Source: Pseudomonadota bacterium
GTDB lineage: Bacteria; Pseudomonadota; Alphaproteobacteria; Sphingomonadales; Sphingomonadaceae
Length of the DNA stretch: 64,000 nt
Reading direction: 5' to 3'
Assembly (NCBI GenBank): GCA_029550345.1
Contig: JAKPHK010000061.1
Location: forward strand, 1-64,000
Part shown: piece by piece, positions 48,518 to 58,637 of the stretch
How positions within the stretch are numbered: the first letter of the stretch is position 1
Layout of the letters: each line of letters opens with the position of its first letter
Program-made: the position numbers and the translations under genes
Notes under the pieces: generated by a model
What the model was told of the DNA's origin: nothing
Database searches by the model: none
What the model saw: only the letters and a program-made list of their open reading frames with translations

Positions 48518-50419
48518 TCAGGCCGGATTGTACCAGATCGCCGAAGTATAGGCGCGCTCCTGCTGCTTCAAAGGGATTTCGGCAGGAAGGGTCAGCTTGA
48601 ACTTCACCATGTCGTAATCCATCCAGGTCGGCGTCGGAATCTGCAGCACGCGCACATAATAGAATGCCCGGACTTTCGGATCGAATTCAGGGTCGGTCCA
48701 GACCGTTGCCAGGCTCGGCGCGCCGATCGTGTTCTGATAGGTCGCGGTTGCGACATCAACCGTATCACCCACCGCCGGGACCTTGCCGTTCACGGCCACC
48801 CGCTTGTCCATATCGGACCAGACCACGTCGAACACCTTCTCGTGCGAATTGCCTGCTGCATCGACCCAGCCCTTGACGACCTGGACGCGATCAAGATTGC
48901 CGTCGATCGGGTCCTTGAGAGCCGAAACGATAAAGCTGGGGGCGCCGCTGCCGCCGGCTTTCAGGTCGCCGCCCATCGGCACCCCGCGCGTGTAACCGGC
49001 CTTGACCCAATCACCTTTCAGATCATCGGCCTTGAAATCCCAGCCGCCGAAGAACCGCACGGTCATCCGCGGGCCGGTGGTGCCATAGACTTCGCGGCGC
49101 ATCATCGCATCGAAGATCGCTTCGCGGGTATTGCTGGTTGCCCAGACCCCGGCATAGCCACTGGCAAGCGACTGCCAGTTCATCCGTCCGACCCGCTCAA
49201 CCGGAACACCCGGCACAAAGCTGGCAGTGGCACGCTCTGCACTCGGTTCAACGCCGGGATGCTTGCCGAAATAGTTGTTGTCGTCGGCGGTCGAAAGAGA
49301 GGTGTGCGCGTCTGTCGAGCCGACTACGCCGAACTTGTATGGGTTCACGCCGGTTCGCTGCTCGATCAGCATCCCGCGCTTCAGCGCTTCGCGGACATAG
49401 CTGCCTGCCAGGTCGCCGGGTTTGGTGGGCTGGGTGTTGAGCAGATTGTTCTGATCCCATCCTGCCGTGCCGTAGCCGGCGAACTCGTCGTTGGGGGAAA
49501 GGAACGGGTGCGCTTCGCTGTCACCCTTGATCTGGGTGATCTCCACCACCGGTTCATGCGCCGCGCGGCGGCGGGCATATTCGGCCGAGATCGGGCCACC
49601 CTTCGGATCGGTCAGCATGAACATCAGGCCATTCGAAAGGTTGGAATTGTGCGGTATCGCCAAGACCTTGCCGCCGGTGGTCTTTTCATAGGCATCCATG
49701 TAGTCCCACAGCGCGTCCGGCCAGTCCTGACCCGCATCGCTGAGCGGATCGACCTTGTTCACCCGGTCTATGCCGTCGCGGAAGATGACGTTTCGGTGCA
49801 GATTGTTACCGCCCTGCATCAGGGTATATTCGAAACCGAAAAAGGCGGTGAACTTGCCCGGTTCGTTATAGCTTTCAACGGTCTTGAGGCCCTCGTTCCA
49901 GATCTTGTGCGTGCGCGCCTGAGCCTTCGCGGGATCATTGAGCCCGGGCGGCATCTTGCCATGGGCTCGCGCGTCGAGGATTTCGGCGGTCGCCTGAAGA
50001 GAGCCCTTGGGGCCTTCGTGCATCAGATCATACCAGCGCAGCAAGGTGGGGTCATTGATCGCGATCCGCGGCGCGTCATAAAGCGCCTTGGTCGAGCCGA
50101 GCCCTTCGGAGTGGTCGGTGATCACCAGGAAGTCGAGCGGGCGGGCCAGCTTGGCCTTGACCCCAGCCGAGCTGGTGACCTCTTCGCCGCGGGCAAAGCG
50201 CAGTGCTGCTTCTGGATCGAGCCGATTGCCGAAACCGAAAGCATCGACCGAATTTGCCGTATGCAGGTGCGTGTCGCCCCAGAATACCTGTTCCGGGTAG
50301 GCCGTGTTCTTGACCTCTGCCGTGCTTCCGCCGACCTGTGATAGCTTGTCGCATCCTGAAACCAGCATGGTCGAACTGAGCAACAGGGCAGCTGCGGTGA
50401 TCGTTGTGCGCATAGTCAT
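48518..50419 (-). CDS. DUF3604 lipoprotein, copy A
   Basis: Lipobox MLVSGC; VFWGDTHLHTANSVDAFGFG, LDFLVITDHSEGLGS, GVVGSTDAHTSLS. Confidence 0.88.
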   Translation of the reverse strand: MTMRTTITAAALLLSSTMLVSGCDKLSQVGGSTAEVKNTAYPEQVFWGDTHLHTANSVDAFGFGNRLDPEAALRFARGEEVTSSAGVKAKLARPLDFLVITDHSEGLGSTKALYDAPRIAINDPTLLRWYDLMHEGPKGSLQATAEILDARAHGKMPPGLNDPAKAQARTHKIWNEGLKTVESYNEPGKFTAFFGFEYTLMQGGNNLHRNVIFRDGIDRVNKVDPLSDAGQDWPDALWDYMDAYEKTTGGKVLAIPHNSNLSNGLMFMLTDPKGGPISAEYARRRAAHEPVVEITQIKGDSEAHPFLSPNDEFAGYGTAGWDQNNLLNTQPTKPGDLAGSYVREALKRGMLIEQRTGVNPYKFGVVGSTDAHTSLSTADDNNYFGKHPGVEPSAERATASFVPGVPVERVGRMNWQSLASGYAGVWATSNTREAIFDAMMRREVYGTTGPRMTVRFFGGWDFKADDLKGDWVKAGYTRGVPMGGDLKAGGSGAPSFIVSALKDPIDGNLDRVQVVKGWVDAAGNSHEKVFDVVWSDMDKRVAVNGKVPAVGDTVDVATATYQNTIGAPSLATVWTDPEFDPKVRAFYYVRVLQIPTPTWMDYDMVKFKLTLPAEIPLKQQERAYTSAIWYNPA

Positions 50420-50423
50420 GCTC

Positions 50424-52310
50424 CTAGGCCGGTTCGTACCAGATCGGTGAGGTGTAGCCGCGTTCCTGCTGCTTGAGCGGGATCGCGGGATCGAGCTTGA
50501 GCTTGTAGCGGACCATGTCGAAATTGACCCAGGTCGGGGTCGGGATCTCCAGCACCCGCACGTAATAGAACGCCCGCGCCTTGGGGTCGAATTCGGGGTC
50601 GGACCAGACCGTCGTCAGGCTCGGTGCGCCGATCGTGTTGGTGTAGGTTGCGGTTGCGGTGTCCACGGTATCGCCAACCGACGGAACCTTGCCACCTGCG
50701 GCCACCCGCTTGTCCATGTCTGACCAGACCACATCGAAGACCTTTTCGTGGGCCGTTCCCGCGGCATCGACCCAGCCCTTGACGACCTGAGCCCGGTCAA
50801 GGTTGGCCCCCTGGGGGTCCTTCAGCGCGGAGATCACGAAGCTGGGCGCGCCGCTTCCGGCCTTGAGTATCCCGCCCATCGGCACGCCGCGCGCATAGCC
50901 TTGATCGACCCAATCCCCTTTCAGGTCATCTGCCTTGAAATCCCAGCCGCCAAAGACACGCAGCACCATCCGTGTGCCGGTGGTGGCATAGACTTCGCGG
51001 CGGGCCATCGCGTCAAACAAAGCTTCGCGGGTATTGTCGGTTGCCCAGACTGCGGCATAGCCGCTGGCGAGATAGTTCCAGCCGTACCGGCCCTCGCGCG
51101 TTCCCAGGTTCTGTGCCTCGGCTGCGCGCTTGGGGTTTGGTTCGACGCCGGAATGTTTCCCGAAATAGTTGTCCTCATCGGTCGTGGACAGCGAGGTATG
51201 GCTGTCGGTCGATCCGATCACGCCGAAGCGATAAGGATTCTCCCCGGTGCGTTGTTCGATCATCAATCCGCGTTTCAGTGCCTCGCGGACATAGGACCCG
51301 GTCTGCATTTCCGGGGTGGTGCGTTCGACCATCATCAGATCGCCCAGCTCCCACCCGGCGGTGCCGTAACCGGCGAACTCATCATTGGGCGACATGAACG
51401 GGTGGGCTTCACTGTCTCCCTTGATCTGGGTGATTTCCACCAGTGGTTCGTGCGCCGCCCGGCGCCGGGCGTATGCTGCGCTCATCGGACCGCCGGAGGG
51501 ATCGGTCAGCATAAACATCTTGCCGTTCGAGAGATTCGCATTGTGCGGGATCGCCAGGGTTTTACCGCCGGTCTGCTTCTCATAGGCGTCCATATAATCC
51601 CACAGCCCGTCGGGCTTGGTCGTATCGAACGACATCAGCGGCAGGACGTTCGCGGCGCGGTCGCCGCCATCGCGGAACACCACATTGCGGTGCAGGTTCC
51701 GGCCTTCGTCCATCAGGGTATATTCAAAGCCGATAAACGCGGTGAACTTACCCGGCTCGTTATAGCGCTCGACCGTTGCGATGTGCCGGTTCCAGTCCTT
51801 GCGCAGTCTGTCGGCGGCGGCTTTGGGATTGGTAATTGACGGCGGCAGTTTGTTTTTTGCTTTTGCGTCGATCAGTTCGGCCGTCGCGCGCATCGATCCT
51901 TCCGGGCCGGAATGCAGCATGTCATACCAGCGCAGCAGTAGTGGATCGGAAATCAGCGCGCGGGGCGCCTCATACAGGTTCTTGACCGTCGCAAACCCGT
52001 CCGAGTGATCGCTGATAACCAGAAAATCGAGCGGGCGCTTGAGCTGGGCCTTCTGCCCGGTCGATGAGGTGACCTCCTCACCGCGAGCAAAGCGCAGCGC
52101 GGCTTCCGGATCGAGCCGGGTGCCAAAGCCGAAGGCATCGGGGGAATTGCTGGTGTGAAGATGGGTGTCACCCCAATAGACGCGTTGCGGATGGGCATTT
52201 GCGCTGACCGCTGCGGTTTGGTCCTGCGCCTCCTTGCCGCGATCGCATCCGCCGACAAGCGAAGTCGATCCAAGCAGCAATGCTGCCAAGGCCATGGCTC
52301 TTCCAGTCAT
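50424..52310 (-). CDS. DUF3604 lipoprotein, copy B
   Basis: Lipobox SLVGGC; VYWGDTHLHTSNSPDAFGFG, LDFLVISDHSDGFAT, GVIGSTDSHTSLS. Confidence 0.88.
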   Translation of the reverse strand: MTGRAMALAALLLGSTSLVGGCDRGKEAQDQTAAVSANAHPQRVYWGDTHLHTSNSPDAFGFGTRLDPEAALRFARGEEVTSSTGQKAQLKRPLDFLVISDHSDGFATVKNLYEAPRALISDPLLLRWYDMLHSGPEGSMRATAELIDAKAKNKLPPSITNPKAAADRLRKDWNRHIATVERYNEPGKFTAFIGFEYTLMDEGRNLHRNVVFRDGGDRAANVLPLMSFDTTKPDGLWDYMDAYEKQTGGKTLAIPHNANLSNGKMFMLTDPSGGPMSAAYARRRAAHEPLVEITQIKGDSEAHPFMSPNDEFAGYGTAGWELGDLMMVERTTPEMQTGSYVREALKRGLMIEQRTGENPYRFGVIGSTDSHTSLSTTDEDNYFGKHSGVEPNPKRAAEAQNLGTREGRYGWNYLASGYAAVWATDNTREALFDAMARREVYATTGTRMVLRVFGGWDFKADDLKGDWVDQGYARGVPMGGILKAGSGAPSFVISALKDPQGANLDRAQVVKGWVDAAGTAHEKVFDVVWSDMDKRVAAGGKVPSVGDTVDTATATYTNTIGAPSLTTVWSDPEFDPKARAFYYVRVLEIPTPTWVNFDMVRYKLKLDPAIPLKQQERGYTSPIWYEPA

Positions 52311-52392
52311 ATGGACCCCTCCCGATCCTGTTCTTTCCGGCAGCCTGACAGCTTGAAACGCGTTGTTCAAGGTTCACCGGCACTTGTGCACC

Positions 52393-52408
52393 TTAACCGA
52401 TCGCTTAA
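52393..52408. promoter_or_regulatory. palindrome TTAACCGATCGCTTAA between DUF3604-B and acyl-CoA dehydrogenase
   Basis: Within CCTTAACCGATCGCTTAAGG; matches two other operators in the window. Confidence 0.6.
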
Positions 52409-52419
52409 GGATGGGAAGC

Positions 52420-53577
52420 ATGAATGACAGCGATGAGATGAATGAGATTCGCCGCGCCGTGCAGGCGCTGTGCGCCGATTTCCCGGGCGAATACTGGCGC
52501 CATAAGGATGCCGCGCGGGCCTATCCCGGGGAATTCGTTGATGCGCTGACCCGTTCCGGGTTCCTGGCCGCGCTTATTCCCGAAGAATTCGGCGGCTCCG
52601 GCCTCAGCCTTGAAGCGGCGGCCGTGATCATGGAGGAGATCCAGGCGGCGGGCTGCAACGGAGCTTCGGCGCACGCCCAGATGTATATCATGAACACCCT
52701 GCTGCGTTACGGCAGTGCCGAACAGAAGGCGCGGTATCTGCCGAAGATCGCCAGCGGGGAGCTGCGATTGCAGGCCTTCGGCGTTTCCGAACCGACCAGC
52801 GGCACCGATACGCTTTCGCTTCGGACAACGGCGGTGCGCGATGGCGATAGTTATGTGGTCAATGGCCAGAAGATCTGGACCAGCCGGGCTGAGCATTCCG
52901 ATCTGATGCTGCTGCTTGCGCGGACCACGCCGCGCGATCAGGTGGCGAAGAAGACCGATGGTCTGTCGATCTTCCTGGTCGATATGCGCGAAGTCGTTGG
53001 CAAGGGTATGGCGATCAAGCCGATCCGGACGATGATGAATCACTCAACCACCGAAGTGTTCTTCGATGAAATGCGGATCCCGGCCTCAAGCCTGATCGGA
53101 GAAGAGGGGAAGGGGTTCCGCTATGTGCTTTCGGGAATGAATGCCGAGCGAATCCTGATCGGTGCCGAATGTATTGGCGATGCCAAATGGTTCATCCGCA
53201 AGGCGACTGATTATGCCGGCGATCGCGAGGTCTTCGCGCGGCCGATCGGGCAGAACCAGGGCGTTCAGTTCCCGATCGCGCGCTGCTATGCCCAGATGCG
53301 CGCCGCCGAACTGATGGTCCGCCATGCCGCGCAGGTCTATGATCAGGGCGGCAATCCGGGGGAGGAGGCCAACATGGCCAAGCTGCTGGCGAGCGAGGCC
53401 AGCTGGGCCGCCGCCGATATGTGCGTCCAGACCCACGGCGGCTTCGGTTTTGCCGAGGAATACGATGTCGAACGCAAGTTTCGTGAAGCCCGGCTCTATA
53501 CAGTGGCGCCGATCAGCACCAATCTGATCCTGAGCTACATCGCCGAACACGTGCTCGGCCTGCCGCGCAGTTACTGA
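52420..53577 (+). CDS. acyl-CoA dehydrogenase family protein
   Basis: QAFGVSEPTSGTDTLSLRTTA; FARPIGQNQGVQFPIA; QTHGGFGFAEEYDVERKFREAR. Confidence 0.93.
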   Translation: MNDSDEMNEIRRAVQALCADFPGEYWRHKDAARAYPGEFVDALTRSGFLAALIPEEFGGSGLSLEAAAVIMEEIQAAGCNGASAHAQMYIMNTLLRYGSAEQKARYLPKIASGELRLQAFGVSEPTSGTDTLSLRTTAVRDGDSYVVNGQKIWTSRAEHSDLMLLLARTTPRDQVAKKTDGLSIFLVDMREVVGKGMAIKPIRTMMNHSTTEVFFDEMRIPASSLIGEEGKGFRYVLSGMNAERILIGAECIGDAKWFIRKATDYAGDREVFARPIGQNQGVQFPIARCYAQMRAAELMVRHAAQVYDQGGNPGEEANMAKLLASEASWAAADMCVQTHGGFGFAEEYDVERKFREARLYTVAPISTNLILSYIAEHVLGLPRSY

Positions 53578-54095
53578 AACGGCAAGACCGGGCTGGCGGT
53601 GGAGGTGCGCTTGCCCGCTGTCGGCAATAACACCATCCGCCCGCGCTTCGGGCTCCAGGTGAATTCGCCGGGACACGCCTCAGCACCGAAACCGCCGCAC
53701 TGGGTGCCGTGGAAATCGAACACGAACACGATCCTGCCCTGGCGCTCGGCGCTTTGGTGTTCGCGGACCTGACGATCAAAAACCCGCAGCGGTGATCCAG
53801 TCTTTCGGCCCAGCCAGAGCTGATACCGGCATCCGCCGGTTCCGCACCAGGCAGACCCGAAGGCATTGAAATCGACCTGCCAATCCTGGATTCCGTCACG
53901 GTTGATATCAACCGGCCTGATCGCTGCGCGGATTTCCGCCGGGCTGTGCGGCGTAAAATCCCCTTTGAGCTGACGCTTCAGAACCCGTGCAATTTCCCCT
54001 TTCGGATCGGCGCCAGTCCGGGCGGAAGCCGGAATTGACAGCAACGTTGCGGATGCGAGCGCCAAGAGGAATGCGGATGCAGCAGGGCGATACAT
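53571..54095 (-). CDS. hypothetical exported protein
   Basis: Signal peptide MYRPAASAFLLALASATLLSIPASA; DINRDGIQDWQVDFNAFGSAWCGTGGCRYQLW. Confidence 0.65.
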   Translation of the reverse strand: MYRPAASAFLLALASATLLSIPASARTGADPKGEIARVLKRQLKGDFTPHSPAEIRAAIRPVDINRDGIQDWQVDFNAFGSAWCGTGGCRYQLWLGRKTGSPLRVFDRQVREHQSAERQGRIVFVFDFHGTQCGGFGAEACPGEFTWSPKRGRMVLLPTAGKRTSTASPVLPFQ

Positions 54096-54183
54096 GATTG
54101 TGGGGCTCCCAAAAGGATGGGCAGCCATAGCGGTAAAAAGGGCAATAACCGTTGGATCAACGCGACACTGTGGGAGAGGGAGG

Positions 54184-54229
54184 TGGTGGACGCACTAGGG
54201 CTCGAACCTAGGACCCGCTGATTTAGAGC
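54184..54229 (-). tRNA. partial tRNA-Lys 3' half (attachment-site remnant)
   Basis: Minus strand gctctaaatcagcgggtcctaggttcgagccctagtgcgtccacca: T-arm CTAGG-TTCGAGC-CCTAG, acceptor 3' strand and CCA, but no 5' half. Confidence 0.75.
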
Positions 54230-54293
54230 AATCTTTCCGTCCGGATGTGTTCGCGTGCGACCGCATCGATGTGCAGGTGTCCAGAGGATCTGG

Positions 54294-54683
54294 TCAACTG
54301 ACCGCGATCCCGTCGAGGATCGGACAATCGGGTCTGCTGTCGCCGCTGCACCCTTCGGCCAGTTCCAGCAAGGCGCGACGCATGGCTTCAAGTGCTGCGG
54401 CCTTGCGACCAAGATCATCGGCATGTGCCAGGGCAACGGCCTTCACTTCACTGCTCGTCCGCTCGCGGTTGTCCCATAGGCCGAGGAGAGTGGCGATCTC
54501 CTCAAGCGAGAAGCCAAGGCCGCGGGCGTTGGCAATGAAGCGCAGGCGCTCGATCGATTGCGGCGAATAATCCCTGTAACCATTGTCGCGTCGGTCAGTG
54601 GGCGGCATCAACCCTACGCGCTCATAGTGCCGGATCATCCGCTCCGACACGCCAGTGGTCTTCGATGCCTGTCCGATGTTCAT
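54294..54683 (-). CDS. MerR family regulator, CueR/HmrR-like
   Basis: [41 protein letters not shown]-terminal CSGDSRPDCPIL metal-loop cysteines. Confidence 0.88.
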   Translation of the reverse strand: MNIGQASKTTGVSERMIRHYERVGLMPPTDRRDNGYRDYSPQSIERLRFIANARGLGFSLEEIATLLGLWDNRERTSSEVKAVALAHADDLGRKAAALEAMRRALLELAEGCSGDSRPDCPILDGIAVS

Positions 54684-54883
54684 GGCCGCTGTTCGTCGAA
54701 CTTCGGGTAGCGTCCTTGGTGGTGGCCGCCATGGAAGAAGTGCAGCAGCAGGCAGGCGAGCAGGAATGCGTAAGGGATCAGCCCGAAGAAGTGCTGCCGG
54801 TGTTCCGGATAGAGCAGGAAAGCGGCGATCAGCGCGCCCGATGCCGCGGCCAGCAGCCACGCGCGCTTGCTGGCAAGGTTCAT
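54680..54883 (-). CDS. DUF2933-like small membrane protein
   Basis: [23 protein letters not shown]. Confidence 0.7.
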   Translation of the reverse strand: MNLASKRAWLLAAASGALIAAFLLYPEHRQHFFGLIPYAFLLACLLLHFFHGGHHQGRYPKFDEQRP

Positions 54884-57225
54884 AGCGCAATCCTCCTGAG
54901 ACGCAGCGAATTACCGATGACGCTGACCGAGGAAAGCGCCATCGCCGCCGCCGCGATGATCGGTGAAAGCATGATGCCGAACAGCGGGTAGAGCGCGCCC
55001 GCAGCCACCGGGATACCAGCGACGTTGTAGGCAAAGGCAAAGAACAGGTTCTGCCGGATGTTGGTCATGGTTGCGTGGCTGAGGTGCCGGGCACGCGCTA
55101 TCCCCGTCAAATCGCCCTTGAGCAGTGTGATGCCTGCGCTTTCAATCGCAACGTCTGTGCCGGTGCCCATGGCGATGCCGACATCGGCAGCGGCAAGCGC
55201 AGGGGTGTCGTTCACACCGTCGCCTGCCATCGCCACGATCCTGCCTTCGTCCCTCAAGCGCTTGACGATCGCGCTCTTTTGGTCTGGCAACACATCGGCT
55301 TCGATGTCGTCGATGCCGAGCCGCCGCGCGATGGCCTCAGCCGTGACGCGATTGTCCCCGGTCAACATGATGACATGGATACCCGCTCCGGCCAGCGCCT
55401 TGAGCGCGGCAGACGTAGTCTGCTTTACCGGATCGGCAATGCCGATGGCACCCGCAACCTTGCCATCTATGCCAAGAAAAATTGCGGTCGCCCCGTCAGC
55501 GCGCAGGGCGTCAGCACGTTGCGCCAGGGGGGCAGTCGAGACCCCTTGTTCCTGAAGAAAGCGGGCATTTCCAGCAACAAGCCGATGTCCATCGACGATG
55601 CCGGTTATGCCCTTGCCGACTGGCTGATCGACGTCGCCCGGTTCGCTGATTGCGATCCTCTTGGCTTCTGCATCTCTGACAATTGCCAGGGCTAGCGGAT
55701 GCTCGCTGCTGCGTTCGAGGCTCGCGGCAAGGCGCAGAACCTCTTGACTGTCGAACCCTTCGGCCGTCTCGATCGCAACCACCGCAGGCTTGCCTTCGGT
55801 GAGCGTGCCGGTCTTGTCGACGACAAGCGTATCGACCTTCTCCATGCGTTCGAGTGCCTCGGCGTTCTTGATGAGTATACCGGCCTGGGCACCGCGTCCG
55901 ACCCCCACCATGATCGACATCGGGGTCGCGAGGCCAAGCGCACAGGGGCAGGCGATGATCAGCACGGCCACCGCTGCGATCAGGCCATAGCCCATTGCCG
56001 GCGATGGGCCGACCAGGGACCAGACGACGAACGCGATCGCTGAGACCGCGATCACCGCCGGCACGAACCAGCCCGACACGGTGTCGGCAAGCCGCTGGAT
56101 GGGCGCACGACTGCGCTGGGCTTCTGCTACCATCTGGACGATGCGCGCCAGCATGGTGTCGCGCCCGATCTTCTCGGCGCGCATCACAATGCCGCCGGTC
56201 TGGTTTATCGTGCCACCGATCAGCTTCGACGCAGCCTCCTTGGTCACCGGCATGGACTCGCCAGTCACCATCGATTCATCGACCGTGCCGCGGCCCTCCA
56301 GTACCACGCCATCAACCGGAACCTTCTCGCCAGGGCGAACGCGTAGCGTGTCGCCGACCAGAACCTGGTCGAGTGTGATCTCCTCGTCACTACCATCGGG
56401 ACGAACCCGGCGGGCGAGCTTGGGCGAAAGGTCGAGCAATGCGCGGATCGCACCGCTGGTTGTTTCCCGGGCACGCAGTTCAAGCAGTTGGCCAAGCAAG
56501 ACCAGCACGGTAATGACCGCCGCCGCCTCGAAATAGACCGCGACTGAGCCGTCCATTGCGCGAAACGCGGGCGGGAAGATACCGGGCGCGAGCGCCGCCG
56601 CCATGCTGTAGATCCAGGCAACGCCCGTTCCCATCGCAATCAGGGTGAACATGTTGAGGTGGCCGCTCTTCACCGATGCCCAGCCGCGTTCGAAAAATGG
56701 CCAGCCCGCCCACAGGACCACCGGCGTCGCCAGAACCATCTGGATCAGGTTGGCGATGTTTCCATCCAGATAATGGCGCAGTCCGGTCAAATGCCCGCCC
56801 ATTTCGAGCGCAACCACCGGCAAAGCGAGGATGAGGCCGATTACAAAGCGCCGCTTCATGTCGGCATATTCGGGCGACGGTCCATCGTTGAGCGTCGGCG
56901 TCATCGGTTCCAAGGCCATGCCGCAGATCGGGCAGCTTCCCGGCCCCGACTGCTGGACCTCCGGATGCATCGGGCAGGTCCAGGTCGCGCCGTCTGGCAC
57001 CGGCTCTGCCGGTCGCGGCGCATCGCTCATATAACGCGATGGATCGGCCTTGAACTTGGTTAGACAGGCAACGCTGCAAAAGTAGTGATGGACGCCGTCA
57101 TGGGTCGCGACATGCGTGGTCGTCGCAGAATCGACGCTCATTCCGCAGACGGGGTCAATCACCGTCCCTGGAGCCTTCGATCCGGAATGCGCGCATTTCG
57201 CATGATCATGATGCGACTCGGTCAT
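54880..57225 (-). CDS. copper-translocating P1B-type ATPase
   Basis: CPC motif [25 protein letters not shown]-terminal YHS (DPVCGMSVD) and heavy-metal-binding [26 protein letters not shown] domains. Confidence 0.93.
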   Translation of the reverse strand: MTESHHDHAKCAHSGSKAPGTVIDPVCGMSVDSATTTHVATHDGVHHYFCSVACLTKFKADPSRYMSDAPRPAEPVPDGATWTCPMHPEVQQSGPGSCPICGMALEPMTPTLNDGPSPEYADMKRRFVIGLILALPVVALEMGGHLTGLRHYLDGNIANLIQMVLATPVVLWAGWPFFERGWASVKSGHLNMFTLIAMGTGVAWIYSMAAALAPGIFPPAFRAMDGSVAVYFEAAAVITVLVLLGQLLELRARETTSGAIRALLDLSPKLARRVRPDGSDEEITLDQVLVGDTLRVRPGEKVPVDGVVLEGRGTVDESMVTGESMPVTKEAASKLIGGTINQTGGIVMRAEKIGRDTMLARIVQMVAEAQRSRAPIQRLADTVSGWFVPAVIAVSAIAFVVWSLVGPSPAMGYGLIAAVAVLIIACPCALGLATPMSIMVGVGRGAQAGILIKNAEALERMEKVDTLVVDKTGTLTEGKPAVVAIETAEGFDSQEVLRLAASLERSSEHPLALAIVRDAEAKRIAISEPGDVDQPVGKGITGIVDGHRLVAGNARFLQEQGVSTAPLAQRADALRADGATAIFLGIDGKVAGAIGIADPVKQTTSAALKALAGAGIHVIMLTGDNRVTAEAIARRLGIDDIEADVLPDQKSAIVKRLRDEGRIVAMAGDGVNDTPALAAADVGIAMGTGTDVAIESAGITLLKGDLTGIARARHLSHATMTNIRQNLFFAFAYNVAGIPVAAGALYPLFGIMLSPIIAAAAMALSSVSVIGNSLRLRRIAL

Positions 57226-57258
57226 ACTTCGTACTCCTCTGGTCGCAACACTCATCAA

Positions 57259-57283
57259 CCTTGACATTATGTCAGGGTCAAGG
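57259..57283 (-). promoter_or_regulatory. MerR/CueR-type operator-promoter of the copper ATPase operon
   Basis: CCTTGAC-N11-GTCAAGG containing TGACA-tta-TGTCA; minus strand has a TTGACC -35-like element with a long spacer. Confidence 0.55.
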
Positions 57284-57289
57284 GGTAAT

Positions 57290-58216
57290 TCAACCGTTCG
57301 CCATGATCGGCTCCAGCGTACCCAGCCAGGCCACCACGGCGAGGATCGTAAGCACTGTGGACGTTTCCAGAACCAGGCTTTGCCGAAGACCACGTAACGC
57401 GGGGACCGGAGTGCCGTTGGCTGCACCAAGAGCGGGTGTCAGGCGCCAGCGGTTGACACCCGCCAGCATCAGCATTGCAGCAAACAGGGCGAGCTTGATA
57501 AGCAGGAGTTGGCCGTAGCGCGAAGCGAACAAGGCGTATGGATGCGGCAAGCCCATTAGGCTCAGGCTGTTGATGATGCCCGTGAGAACGATCAACGCGA
57601 CCGCAAGCGTCCCAACCCGCGAGAATTGTTCAAGCGCCCGATGCGCGATCCTGATCTGCGCATCGGATTGGTGCGCCAATGGCTGAAAAAGCAGCCAAGA
57701 GAACGCGGCAATTCCGCCGATCCATATAGCCGCCGCCAGCATGTGGACGATGTCGCTCAGCCGGTGGAGCGATCCAGTCCACCCTTCGGTTGCACCGGCA
57801 TGGCCAGTCCAGACCAGCGTGGCGATGGCAAGCACAGCCGAGGCAAGCAGACAGTATCTTGTAAGGCGTGGGCTTCGGCCAAGCGCCAGCGCGGCAAGCA
57901 GGGCAATTGCGACTGCCACCATGCGCACGACCCAGGCGCTGCCGATGGCGCTCTGTGTAACGATTTCCCTGAAGGCCGAGCCATCGACTTCCCAGAGGCT
58001 TGTCCCGGTCATGGCTGCGACAAGTGCGATCATGCCGGAGCCGGACAGCAGCAGTCCGAGCAGCGAAAGGAGGAGGGCAGGTTTGGCCAGCGGCAGCAAG
58101 GCAGTGCCTCGCTCCTCGGGTTTCAGCGCGTAAAGCGAGAAGGCTGTCACACCTGCCAGCACCATCAGGTCGACGTAAAGCGCGAACCGGATGGCGATGA
58201 CAGGCAGGTTGTCCAT
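57290..58216 (-). CDS. copD: copper resistance protein D family membrane protein
   Basis: Multi-[42 protein letters not shown]. Confidence 0.85.
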   Translation of the reverse strand: MDNLPVIAIRFALYVDLMVLAGVTAFSLYALKPEERGTALLPLAKPALLLSLLGLLLSGSGMIALVAAMTGTSLWEVDGSAFREIVTQSAIGSAWVVRMVAVAIALLAALALGRSPRLTRYCLLASAVLAIATLVWTGHAGATEGWTGSLHRLSDIVHMLAAAIWIGGIAAFSWLLFQPLAHQSDAQIRIAHRALEQFSRVGTLAVALIVLTGIINSLSLMGLPHPYALFASRYGQLLLIKLALFAAMLMLAGVNRWRLTPALGAANGTPVPALRGLRQSLVLETSTVLTILAVVAWLGTLEPIMANG

Positions 58217-58220
58217 GTCT

Positions 58221-58604
58221 TCAGCGTACGGTGAAGCTGAAGTTGCCGCCCATGCGATGCGTGTCGGCTCCGGCCGCGCTCCAGGTCACGCGGTAAGTCC
58301 CGCTGGCAAGCGGCCGACGGAGCAGCAAAGTCATCGATTTCCTGTCATTGCCAAGCCGGGCGGTGAAACCCGTGATCGGCATCGGCGCATGGTTTGCCAT
58401 ACCCGGCATTCCGGTCATTGCGATCTCGGCCCTTGCCGTTGCGCCGATCACGGCCTCATTGAAGCGCAGTTCGACCTTTGTCGGCGCTGCGACCGTGGCA
58501 TTGGCTGTCGGGGTCGAAGACACGAGCTGCGTATGCGCGCTGGCTACCTGCGGCACGATGAGCCCCAAAGTCGCAACGGCAAAGGCAAGGCTGGGCAAAC
58601 GCAT
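58221..58604 (-). CDS. copC: copper resistance protein C
   Basis: Signal peptide cleaving before AHTQLVSSTPTANATV; FNEAV; SGTYRVTWSAAGADTHRMGGNFSFTV. Confidence 0.92.
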   Translation of the reverse strand: MRLPSLAFAVATLGLIVPQVASAHTQLVSSTPTANATVAAPTKVELRFNEAVIGATARAEIAMTGMPGMANHAPMPITGFTARLGNDRKSMTLLLRRPLASGTYRVTWSAAGADTHRMGGNFSFTVR

Positions 58605-58637
58605 CAGTTATCTCCTTGGAAATGTCTATCAGGTTGA

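Noticed and set aside
48464-50341. 625-aa plus-strand ORF antisense to DUF3604 copy A
   Set aside because: Antisense artefact; similar mirror ORF also appears opposite copy B, as expected from paralogy rather than real coding.
53978-54436. 152-aa minus ORF containing NQRVLGSSPSAST
   Set aside because: That peptide is the familiar translation of a tRNA 3' end; the ORF runs through the tRNA-Lys fragment and is not a protein gene.
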